Shown one piece after another: positions 1-5,591 of a stretch of 5,617 nt of DNA; within the stretch, counting starts at the first letter, position 1, and each line of letters starts with the position of its first letter. The stretch comes from JBJXGC01 sp046154545 (GTDB taxonomy: Bacteria; Chloroflexota; Dehalococcoidia; Tepidiformales; Tepidiformaceae), in assembly GCA_046154545.1 (NCBI GenBank), contig JBJXGC010000028.1:1-5617 (forward strand). The letters are read 5' to 3'. A program made the translations under genes and the position numbers. The notes beneath the pieces were generated by a model. The model was not told where the DNA came from. It saw only the letters and a list, made by a program, of their open reading frames with translations, and ran no database searches.

Positions 1-587
1 GGCTCCGTGCCGGCAAGGAGGCGGCGGATGTTGGGCAGGTGCATGAACTCGATGAGGACCACGGCGACGATGGCGTAGATCGCAAAGGCGGGCGCTTCGA
101 TGCCGGCGAACGCCTCGGCGATCAGTACGGCCGCCGCGACGGGGGTGACGAGGATCGACATGAGGGACACATAGCGGGTCGCCAGGATGACAACGGCCCC
201 GAGGAGGGGGAAGGCGAGGGCGACAATTGGCGTGAGCGCGAGTACCCCTCCGAAAGCGGTGGCCACGCCACGGCCACCGCGAAAGCCGGCAAAGACGGGC
301 CAGATGTGGCCGGCGATCGCAAAAGCGGCGCCGGCGGCGGCCACACCGTCGTCGTCCCAGGCGAAACGGCCAAGGAGTGCTGGTATCGCACCTTTGGAGA
401 TATCGCCGACGACCACGAGGGCGGCTGGGAACTTCCCGGCGGTACGGAGGACGTTCGTGGCGCCGGTCTTGCCGCTGCCGAGTTCGCGGACATCGCGATG
501 CAGAAAGGCGTATCCGACGAGCAGGCCGACCGGGATGGAGCCGAGGAGGTAGCCCACCAGGATGTTCAGGACGTAGCCGGAGATCAT
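1..587 (-). CDS. plsY: PlsY, acyl-phosphate:glycerol-3-phosphate acyltransferase (3' end cut by window edge)
   Basis: Integral membrane enzyme that moves an acyl group from acyl-phosphate (made by PlsX) to glycerol-3-phosphate, giving lysophosphatidic acid for phospholipid synthesis. Reading the minus strand from the ATG at 587 gives 195 uninterrupted codons before the window edge, close to the family's usual length of about 200, so only the tail is missing. Visible motifs are GSIPVG (16-21), GSGKTGATNVLR (37-48), DISKG (62-66), GHIWPVF (93-99) followed by FRGGRGVAT (102-110), and NIRRLLAGTE at the end (186-195). Hydrophobic stretches between them fit a multi-pass protein. The family motif usually reads GGKG; here it is GGRG (Arg106). 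The start codon overlaps the der stop as ATGA and no Shine-Dalgarno is evident, so translation is probably coupled to der. Identification rests on several motifs in the right order. Confidence 0.95.
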   Translation of the reverse strand, partial: MISGYVLNILVGYLLGSIPVGLLVGYAFLHRDVRELGSGKTGATNVLRTAGKFPAALVVVGDISKGAIPALLGRFAWDDDGVAAAGAAFAIAGHIWPVFAGFRGGRGVATAFGGVLALTPIVALAFPLLGAVVILATRYVSLMSILVTPVAAAVLIAEAFAGIEAPAFAIYAIVAVVLIEFMHLPNIRRLLAGTE

Positions 588-1930
588 CGCTGCGGATTCT
601 CTTCGGTGCGCCCCCTGAACACCAGTTTGATGGCCGTGCCCTCGAAATCGGCTGACTCGCGCAGGGCGCGTTCGAGGTAGCGGCGGTAGCTGAAGTGGAC
701 GAGCGTCGGGTCGTTCACGAAGAGGATGATGGTCGGCGGATCGACACTGGCCTGGGTGGCGTAGAAAAGCTTCAGCCGCTTGTTGTGGACCAGCGGCGGG
801 ACGTGTTCACGCATCGCCCGGGTGAGGATGGCGTTGAGTTCGGGGGTGGTGAGGCGGCGGCGGCGGGCCTCGCGGACGGTGACGGCGAGCTTGAGGAGCT
901 CTTCGAGGCCCTTCTTTTCCAACGCCGAGATGTAGGCGACAAGAGCCCAGGGGGCGAACTGCATGCGGGTATTCATCTGGCGCTCGGACCAGATACGCCC
1001 GGCGGCCGGGTCTTCCCAGAGGTCGGTCTTGTTGACCGCGATGATGAGTCCCGTCATCGCCTCCATGGCGATGCCGGCGATGTGGGTGTCCTGGGAGGTG
1101 ACGCCATCCTGGCCGTCGATCACGAGGACGGCGACATCACACCGTTCAACGGCGGTCTTCATCCGCATCACGGAGTGAAGTTCGATGCCTTTGCCGAGCT
1201 TGCCGGGGCGGCGCACGCCGGCGGTATCGACGAGCGTGAACGATCCCTGGGCGGTGTCGAGGTCGGAGTCGATGGCGTCACGGGTGGTGCCGGCGACATC
1301 GCTGACGATTAGGCGCTCTTCGCCGAGGAGGGCGTTGACGAGCATCGATTTGCCGACGTTTGGACGGCCAATGACGGCCACGGCCACGCGGTCCGACTCG
1401 ACGAGGGCCGAGGTCGGGGGCAGGAGCTCCACGACCTCGTCGAGCATGACGCCGACGTTCATGTCATGGAGGGCGCTGATGGGGAGGGCGAGACCGAGGC
1501 CGAGGGCGGAGGCGTCGATGGCGCCCTGGGTTTCGCGGCGTTCGTTGTCGGCCTTGTTGGCCACGAGGATGGTGGGCAGCCCGGCGCGGCGGACCTCGTC
1601 GGCGATGTCGTAGTCACTGGCGGTGAGGCCGTCGCGGGCATCGACGCAGAGGACGACGACGGAGGCCTCGCGCAGGGCCGTCCGGATCTGTTCGACGATC
1701 AGGGGGCCGTAGAGGTTCTCGGTGACGGTCTCGAAGCCGCCGGTATCGACGAGGCGAAAGCGGCGGTCGAGCCACTCGACGTCGCCTTCGACACGATCAC
1801 GGGTGGTGCCGGGCTCGTCTTCGACGATGGCCTTCCGGCTGCCGAAGACGCGGTTGAAGATGGAGGATTTGCCAACATTGGGGCGGCCGACGATGACCAC
1901 CCTGGGGAGTACGGTGGTGGCGGCTGTCAT
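584..1930 (-). CDS. der: Der (EngA), double-domain ribosome assembly GTPase
   Basis: Cytoplasmic GTPase needed for late assembly of the 50S ribosomal subunit. The 448-residue product has the diagnostic two tandem G domains and a C-terminal KH-like domain. G domain 1 has GRPNVGKS (15-22), PGTTRD (40-45), DTGG (62-65) and NKAD (125-128). G domain 2 has GRPNVGKS (188-195), GTTRD (214-218), DTAG (235-238), NKTD (300-303) and SAL (335-337). The KH-like region runs from about 350 to the end, with the family-typical HVPP and RLKLFYATQ stretches. Length is normal for the family (about 430-490) and all nucleotide-binding motifs are intact. The start ATG overlaps the preceding ybbR stop by 4 nt (ATGA), and the stop overlaps the plsY start the same way. 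No clear Shine-Dalgarno precedes the ATG, so reinitiation from ybbR is likely. Confidence 0.97.
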   Translation of the reverse strand: MTAATTVLPRVVIVGRPNVGKSSIFNRVFGSRKAIVEDEPGTTRDRVEGDVEWLDRRFRLVDTGGFETVTENLYGPLIVEQIRTALREASVVVLCVDARDGLTASDYDIADEVRRAGLPTILVANKADNERRETQGAIDASALGLGLALPISALHDMNVGVMLDEVVELLPPTSALVESDRVAVAVIGRPNVGKSMLVNALLGEERLIVSDVAGTTRDAIDSDLDTAQGSFTLVDTAGVRRPGKLGKGIELHSVMRMKTAVERCDVAVLVIDGQDGVTSQDTHIAGIAMEAMTGLIIAVNKTDLWEDPAAGRIWSERQMNTRMQFAPWALVAYISALEKKGLEELLKLAVTVREARRRRLTTPELNAILTRAMREHVPPLVHNKRLKLFYATQASVDPPTIILFVNDPTLVHFSYRRYLERALRESADFEGTAIKLVFRGRTEENPQR

Positions 1931-3231
1931 GGGCCCAGCCCGGTGGCCGTGACGAGGACCACGTTGAGGGGTTCGACGCCATCGACATGAATGCCGGGAG
2001 GGGCGATGACCCGGGGCGTAACGGCACTCTGTCCCGCTGCCAGACCGGCGACGGAGATGGTCGCGCGGAGGTCGTCGGGTTTCAGGGCCGCGAGCAGAGC
2101 AAGGGGGCCGGAGATTCTCACGATCACAGTGTAGCTCCCTTCGAGCCGTAAGCCGGTGGGGATGGGCCCTTCAACGGACGGCGCGAGGAAGAAGGTGGCG
2201 GGCGGACAGGCCGCAGACAGGCCAGCGCCGCAGGCGAGAGGGGTTATCTCCACTCGCACCACGACGCTCTGGCGATCGGTGACGACGTTGGGCGGGCGGT
2301 CTATCAGCTTCGTAATGGTGATGCTCTGTTGGGCGCCCGTGACGTCGAGCTTCTCGAGGTTGATGGGCCCCTGAAGACCTTCGATGATCGATTTCTCGCC
2401 GGTCACCTGGATGACGGCAGGGTCGGAGCTGACGCTCGTGATGACGTAGCCGGGCGCGGGCGAACCGGTGATGACGGGGTTGAGGCCGAGGGTGCGCTGG
2501 AGAAAGACCTGCTTCACTTCAAAGGTCGCCTTCGCTTTCGAATGCGAGAGGCTGACATCGACCCGGTTGCCGGCGCTGCGGGCGACGAGTTCGCCTTCAA
2601 CCGAGAATTCGCCCTGTTCGCGTGCGTTCGCCAGGCTCACATCGACTTCGACGGCATCGACGCGGGCCACGAGGTCAGCGCTGCCTTTGATGGTGACGGA
2701 CGGCGGATCGACCTTCAGGAGCCGTTCACTGGTGAAGCCTGCGGGGGCGTCGGTGGTGATGCGAGCTGTCACGGGGACGTCACGCGTGGCCGCCAGAGAG
2801 GTGCGAACCTCGACCTCGCGGGGGGTGACCTTCAGAATGGTGACCCCTCTGGCCTTCGACGTGACTTTGACCGCGCGGGTGCCGCCGTTCGAGGCGATGT
2901 CTTTGAGGTCAACCTCGGCAGTGAAGTCGGACGGACGGAGGCCCGGGAGGTCCCGTCGCAGGGCCTCGACAACGACGCGGACGCTACCAAGGTCGTCGAT
3001 GATGAGGTCGTTGGGGATGTTCACGCCTTCGACGCGGATGCCGCCTTCGGCCGGGGCATCGCCGGTGATGCGCGGGTTATCGACATCTTCGATTAGCGCC
3101 CAGATAGCGAAGGCGGCGACCAGGCTGAAGCCAGCGAGTAGCCAATGTTGGGCGATGCTACGCGTGGCGGCCAGGGCCGCGGCGGCGACGCCGTTGAGCC
3201 GGTGGCGGGCGAGGCCGGCGATATGGTTCAT
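1927..3231 (-). CDS. YbbR/CdaR-like protein, predicted regulator of diadenylate cyclase CdaA
   Basis: Predicted membrane-anchored extracytoplasmic protein of 434 residues. One hydrophobic segment (about 30-47) follows a short Arg-containing N terminus, which predicts an N-in anchor with the rest outside. The remainder is beta-rich and can be divided into about four YbbR-like repeats, roughly 60-150, 155-240, 245-330 and 353-428. Each has the alternating hydrophobic pattern and a V-x-V-x-G type turn, for example VTIKGSADLV, IQVTGEKSII and VRISGPLAL. In Firmicutes the neighbouring YbbR protein (CdaR) binds CdaA and tunes c-di-AMP output; that role is inferred here from family and position directly after cdaA with an ATGA overlap. 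Two cysteines, 334 and 342, sit in the linker before the last repeat. Repeat borders are estimates, because the family is poorly conserved in sequence. Confidence 0.88.
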   Translation of the reverse strand: MNHIAGLARHRLNGVAAAALAATRSIAQHWLLAGFSLVAAFAIWALIEDVDNPRITGDAPAEGGIRVEGVNIPNDLIIDDLGSVRVVVEALRRDLPGLRPSDFTAEVDLKDIASNGGTRAVKVTSKARGVTILKVTPREVEVRTSLAATRDVPVTARITTDAPAGFTSERLLKVDPPSVTIKGSADLVARVDAVEVDVSLANAREQGEFSVEGELVARSAGNRVDVSLSHSKAKATFEVKQVFLQRTLGLNPVITGSPAPGYVITSVSSDPAVIQVTGEKSIIEGLQGPINLEKLDVTGAQQSITITKLIDRPPNVVTDRQSVVVRVEITPLACGAGLSAACPPATFFLAPSVEGPIPTGLRLEGSYTVIVRISGPLALLAALKPDDLRATISVAGLAAGQSAVTPRVIAPPGIHVDGVEPLNVVLVTATGLGP

Positions 3232-4052
3232 ACGGGCGCCCGCCCGCCGCCGATGGGGGCCACGGGCCGGGCGGCGATGGGCCCGAGCAGCATCTCGAGC
3301 ATGGCCCGCAGCCGGCGTTCGTCCGGGACGTGGACGAGGCGGCCGCCGACGGCGAGGCTGATGGCGCCGGTCTCCTCGGAGACAACGACCGAGCAGGCGT
3401 CGGTGTGCTCGGTAATCCCGATGGCGGCCCGGTGACGCGTGCCGAGCTGGCGGTCGGCAAACGGAAGGTCGTTGGCCAGGGGAAGGACACAGCCGGCGGC
3501 GACCACGCGCTCGCCGCGCAGGACAACGGCCATATCATGCAGCGGCGAGTTGGGGTAGAAGATGCCCGCGAGGAGTTCTGGCGAGACCCGAGCATCGACG
3601 GCGACGCCGGTCTCGATGACGTCCTGGAGGCCGGTGGAGCGTTCGATGACGACGAGGCCGCCGTGACGTTCAAGCGACATGCGGCTCGTGGCGAGGGCGA
3701 TAGCGTCGATCACCTCGTCCCATTGGGCGTGAGAGAAGGCGCCCCGGATGCCGGTGCGGCCGAGGCGGTCGAGGGCGCTCCGGAGTTCGGGCTGGAAGAT
3801 GATGGCCGCGCCAATCAACAGCGCCGGGAGCGAACGGGAGACGAGCCAGTTCATCACCGTGAGGTCGAAGGCGCGGCCGAGGATGACGGCCACGAGGACG
3901 AGGACGAGGGCGCCGCGCACCTGGGTCATCGCGCGGGTCCCGCTCAAGAGGCGCAGGGTCGAAAAGAGCAGGACGGCGATGATCAGGACGTCTATCGCAC
4001 TGGCGGGCCGAAACTGGCCGACGACCTCACGGAAGTGTTCGAAATCGGGCAT
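3228..4052 (-). CDS. cdaA: CdaA-type membrane diadenylate cyclase (c-di-AMP synthase)
   Basis: Condenses two ATP into cyclic di-AMP, a second messenger controlling potassium and osmolyte transport and envelope homeostasis. The 274-residue protein has the CdaA layout: three N-terminal membrane segments (about 19-37, 46-66 and 72-86), a short linker with FQPELRSALDRLG (86-98), then the DAC domain from about 110 to 258. Landmarks are YPNSPLHD (166-173), AAGCVLPL (185-192), GTRHRAA (204-210, holding the catalytic RHR) and SEETGAIS (225-232). The usual DGA motif reads DMA here (173-175), with Asp and Ala kept and Gly replaced by Met. A Pro/Gly-rich tail of about 15 residues follows the domain. The start ATG at 4052 has a GGTGA sequence 3 nt upstream, rather close. 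It is the first of four overlapping genes and is followed at once by its likely partner ybbR. Confidence 0.95.
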   Translation of the reverse strand: MPDFEHFREVVGQFRPASAIDVLIIAVLLFSTLRLLSGTRAMTQVRGALVLVLVAVILGRAFDLTVMNWLVSRSLPALLIGAAIIFQPELRSALDRLGRTGIRGAFSHAQWDEVIDAIALATSRMSLERHGGLVVIERSTGLQDVIETGVAVDARVSPELLAGIFYPNSPLHDMAVVLRGERVVAAGCVLPLANDLPFADRQLGTRHRAAIGITEHTDACSVVVSEETGAISLAVGGRLVHVPDERRLRAMLEMLLGPIAARPVAPIGGGRAPV

Positions 4053-4087
4053 TGCTCACCGTGCGGCCGGGGTGACCGCTGGGATTT

Positions 4088-4093
4088 ATGATA
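4088..4093 (-). promoter_or_regulatory. Candidate -10 box for the cdaA operon
   Basis: The minus strand reads TATCAT here, five of six matches to the TATAAT consensus, and would start transcription about 28 nt before the cdaA ATG. No convincing -35 hexamer lies 16-18 nt upstream. A perfect 10-bp palindrome, GGATCGATCC (4101-4110), occupies the upstream spacer. The 66-nt argF-cdaA gap has no obvious intrinsic terminator, so read-through from argF is equally possible. This is a prediction from the sequence only. Confidence 0.3.
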
Positions 4094-4118
4094 GCGCGGT
4101 GGATCGATCCGGCGAGGT

Positions 4119-5057
4119 TCAGGGCTGGACCAAGTGATGGACGCCGAGGAGGAAGGCTACGACAGCGGCCTGTGCCCATGTTCGATTCTCCGCCTGGTCG
4201 AAGATGATGGAGGTTGGGCTCTCGAAGACATCGTTCGTTATCTCTTCGCCGCGGTGCGCGGGCAGGTCGTGCATGATGAGGGCACCGGCGGCGGCGCCGG
4301 CCACGAGGTCACGGTTGAGCTGGAAGGCGGCGAAGTCGATGCGGCGCTGTTCGGCCTCGCGTTCGAAGCCCATCGATGTCCAGGTGTCGGTGTAGAGGAC
4401 GCGGGCGCCCTGGACGGCGACCGCCGGGTCGTTCGTCGTGAGGAAGTTGCCGCCAGCGGCCCGGCAGCGCACGGCCGCCTCGGTGGCGATGGATTCGGGC
4501 AGCCCATAGCCCCGGGGTGAGGCGAAACGGATGTCCATGCCCAACGAGGCGGCTGTGGTGACGAGGCTGGAGGAGACGTTGTTGCCATCGCCGACGAAGG
4601 CGAGGGAGACGCCACGGAGGTCGGGGCCGAATTTCTCGCGAAGGGTGAGGACATCGGCGAGGGCCTGGCAGGGGTGCTCCTGGTTGGTCAGGGCGTTGAT
4701 CACCGGGATGGCGGAGTAGCGGGCGTACTCTTCGATGATGTCCTGGCCGAAGGTGCGGACAGCGACGATATCGACGTAGCGGGCGAGGGCGCGGGCGACG
4801 TCGCGGATAGGCTCGCGGTCACCGAGGCCGACCTCGGCGGGGGCGAGGTAGATCGTTTCGCCGCCGAGGTGGCGCATGGCGACCTGAAAACTGACCCGCG
4901 TGCGGAGCGAGGGCTTTTCGAAGACAAGGGCGAGCTGGCGGCCTTCGAGCAGGCGCTGCGGCCGGGCCTTGAGGGCGAGGGCGCAATCGAGGAGGGCGGC
5001 GACCTCCTCGGCCGTGAGGTCGGACGAGGAAAGGAGGTGGCGGGCGGGGGTCGTCAT
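4119..5057 (-). CDS. argF: Ornithine carbamoyltransferase, arginine biosynthesis
   Basis: Cytoplasmic enzyme that carbamoylates ornithine with carbamoyl phosphate to give citrulline. At 312 residues it has the normal length for the family. The carbamoyl-phosphate part carries FEKPSLRTR (46-54), HPCQALAD (128-135) and the hinge FVGDGNNVSSSL (154-165). The ornithine part carries DTWTSMG (224-230), matching the DxxxSMG signature that points to ornithine rather than aspartate, then HDLPAHRGEEI (263-273) and FDQAENR (286-292). Two positions depart from the usual motifs: Leu51 where STRTR normally has Thr, and Asp264 where HCLP normally has Cys. The rest of the active site is intact, so I expect an active transcarbamoylase; a related substrate is a minor alternative. 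The ATG at 5057 is preferred because it gives the full N-terminal helix and lies 7 nt after a TATACT box, leaving no room for a ribosome binding site. Confidence 0.94.
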   Translation of the reverse strand: MTTPARHLLSSSDLTAEEVAALLDCALALKARPQRLLEGRQLALVFEKPSLRTRVSFQVAMRHLGGETIYLAPAEVGLGDREPIRDVARALARYVDIVAVRTFGQDIIEEYARYSAIPVINALTNQEHPCQALADVLTLREKFGPDLRGVSLAFVGDGNNVSSSLVTTAASLGMDIRFASPRGYGLPESIATEAAVRCRAAGGNFLTTNDPAVAVQGARVLYTDTWTSMGFEREAEQRRIDFAAFQLNRDLVAGAAAGALIMHDLPAHRGEEITNDVFESPTSIIFDQAENRTWAQAAVVAFLLGVHHLVQP

Positions 5058-5064
5058 TCAGGCG

Positions 5065-5070
5065 AGTATA
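5065..5070 (-). promoter_or_regulatory. argF -10 box, predicted leaderless start
   Basis: The minus strand reads TATACT, five of six to TATAAT and fitting TANNNT. It is followed by only seven bases (CGCCTGA) before the argF ATG, so the expected transcription start falls on or next to the start codon. A GGGACA hexamer at 5086-5091, 15 nt upstream, may serve as a weak -35 with a short spacer. There is no Shine-Dalgarno between the box and the ATG. This layout matches leaderless promoters known from several GC-rich phyla. Confidence 0.55.
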
Positions 5071-5155
5071 CCGGAGAAGGTGAAGTGTCCCAGACGGGCG
5101 TTAACCCGGGCGAATTTCTGCCGTTACCTGTGGTACGAAGACTGTGAGGGACATG

Positions 5156-5329
5156 ATGACGCCGGTCGAGCCTGCCTGGAGCCGCAAACATGCCGAAGGA
5201 AAGATGTTCCAGCGCCTGGCCTGCGACCGCTGCGACAGGACGTTCCACTTCGGCGATTCGCCGCGGGTGACACGGACGCCGCGTTGCCCGTCTTGTGGGC
5301 ATCTTGGGGCGCACCCGCGGGCGGCGTGA
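5156..5329 (+). CDS. Small zinc-ribbon-like hypothetical protein
   Basis: A 57-residue ORF of unknown function, read divergently from argF. Two CxxC knuckles, CDRC (23-26) and CPSC (44-47), are separated by 17 residues. This is the spacing of a rubredoxin-like or zinc-ribbon metal site, and basic residues lie around it. The ATG at 5156 is chosen because a GAGGG ribosome binding site (5146-5150) lies 5 nt upstream. An adjacent ATG at 5153, a GTG at 5144 and an internal ATG at 5204 (preceded by AAGGA) are possible alternatives; the last would give a 41-residue protein that still keeps both knuckles. It does not resemble ribosomal protein L33, which can sit before tRNA-Trp. The paired cysteines and the ribosome binding site favour a real gene, but a chance ORF cannot be excluded. 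Confidence 0.6.
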   Translation: MTPVEPAWSRKHAEGKMFQRLACDRCDRTFHFGDSPRVTRTPRCPSCGHLGAHPRAA

Positions 5330-5391
5330 GCCGGAGCGGGGCCAACGCCAAGACGCCAAGGCCGCCAAGGCCGCCAAGGGCGCGCCAAGAT
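5301..5391. repeat. Long-loop inverted repeat around the end of the zinc-ribbon ORF
   Basis: The arms 5301-5312 (ATCTTGGGGCGC) and 5380-5391 (GCGCGCCAAGAT) are complementary at 11 of 12 positions, with a G-G mismatch at 5308/5384 and a 67-nt interval between them. The right arm is the last GCCAAG unit of the repeat patch. No T-run follows, so it is not a standard intrinsic terminator, though it could fold at the 3' end of the small ORF's transcript. Confidence 0.4.
5341..5389. repeat. GCCAAG short repeat patch (six units)
   Basis: Six GCCAA(G/C) units start at 5341, 5347, 5355, 5364, 5373 and 5384, so spacing is 6, 8, 9, 9 and 11 nt. The centre is a near-perfect 9-bp tandem of GCCAAGGCC. The patch lies between the zinc-ribbon ORF and the tRNA-Trp promoter, in non-coding DNA. 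From memory, similar GCCAAG-rich patches recur between genes in several GC-rich bacteria and produce spurious ORF translations rich in Trp-Arg or Leu-Gly; I cannot check that here. No function is known to me. Confidence 0.75.
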
Positions 5392-5432
5392 TTCATGAGT
5401 CAGGCTCCACGACCCGCCGCATTCCCGAGGAG

Positions 5433-5448
5433 ATTCCCCGTGGGGGAT
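5433..5448. promoter_or_regulatory. Palindrome in the -35 region of the tRNA-Trp promoter
   Basis: ATTCCCC (5433-5439) faces GGGGGAT (5442-5448) across a 2-bp centre, complementary except for one T-G pair. It covers the place where a -35 element would lie relative to the TATGAT box. The central gap is too small for an RNA hairpin and the site is upstream of the predicted start, so any role would be at the DNA level. ATTCCC also occurs as a direct repeat at 5421-5426. Confidence 0.3.
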
Positions 5449-5452
5449 GGTC

Positions 5453-5461
5453 TGATATGAT
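5453..5461 (+). promoter_or_regulatory. Extended -10 promoter of tRNA-Trp
   Basis: The sequence TGATATGAT holds a TG extension one base before TATGAT (5456-5461), a five-of-six match to TATAAT. The predicted start is near 5468, giving a 5' leader of about 6 nt before the mature tRNA, typical for a tRNA gene. There is no good -35 hexamer, which the extended -10 could compensate for. Confidence 0.6.
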
Positions 5462-5473
5462 GGTAGCTCGCGC

Positions 5474-5549
5474 AGGGGTGTAGCTCAGCTGGTAGAGCAG
5501 TGGCCTCCAAATCCACCGGTCGCGGGTTCGAATCCTGCCGCCCCTGCCA
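5474..5549 (+). tRNA. tRNA-Trp (anticodon CCA)
   Basis: A full cloverleaf of 76 nt including an encoded 3' CCA (5547-5549). The acceptor stem pairs 5474-5480 with 5539-5545, including one U-G. The D arm has GCTC/GAGC (5483-5486 with 5495-5498). The anticodon loop CTCCAAA (5505-5511) holds CCA at 5507-5509, reading UGG. The T arm pairs 5522-5526 with 5534-5538 around TTCGAAT. The variable loop is 5 nt and the discriminator base is G5546, as expected for bacterial tRNA-Trp. One oddity: the last anticodon-stem pair (5504/5512, tRNA positions 31-39) is C-U, leaving four Watson-Crick pairs in that stem. In many bacteria tRNA-Trp precedes secE and nusG; the window ends too early to test this. Confidence 0.97.
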
Positions 5550-5591
5550 AACCTCCCGTTTTGAACCTGACTCGGAGAGAAGAGCGGTAGA

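Noticed and set aside
39..680. Plus-strand ORF of 213 codons opposite plsY and the end of der
   Set aside because: Asp/Gly-rich antisense shadow; the minus strand carries clear PlsY motifs over the same bases.
2329..3096. Plus-strand ORF of 255 codons opposite ybbR
   Set aside because: Composition-driven shadow of a GC-rich gene: rich in Asp, Gly and Ala, no recognisable domain, and lies wholly within a confident minus-strand gene.
3330..4091. Plus-strand ORF of 253 codons opposite cdaA
   Set aside because: Highly acidic low-complexity translation antisense to cdaA, without domain motifs or a convincing start context.
4053..4118. Intrinsic terminator after argF
   Set aside because: No GC-rich hairpin followed by a T-run on the minus strand; the hairpin present lies next to the cdaA start and is not followed by Ts.
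5341..5391. Possible CRISPR array
   Set aside because: Units are only 6-11 nt with no spacers of 25-40 nt, and no cas genes are in view.
5101..5396. Minus-strand ORFs with WRPWRPWR or LGGLGGLG stretches
   Set aside because: These come from translating the GCCAAG tandem repeat in different frames; no independent support.
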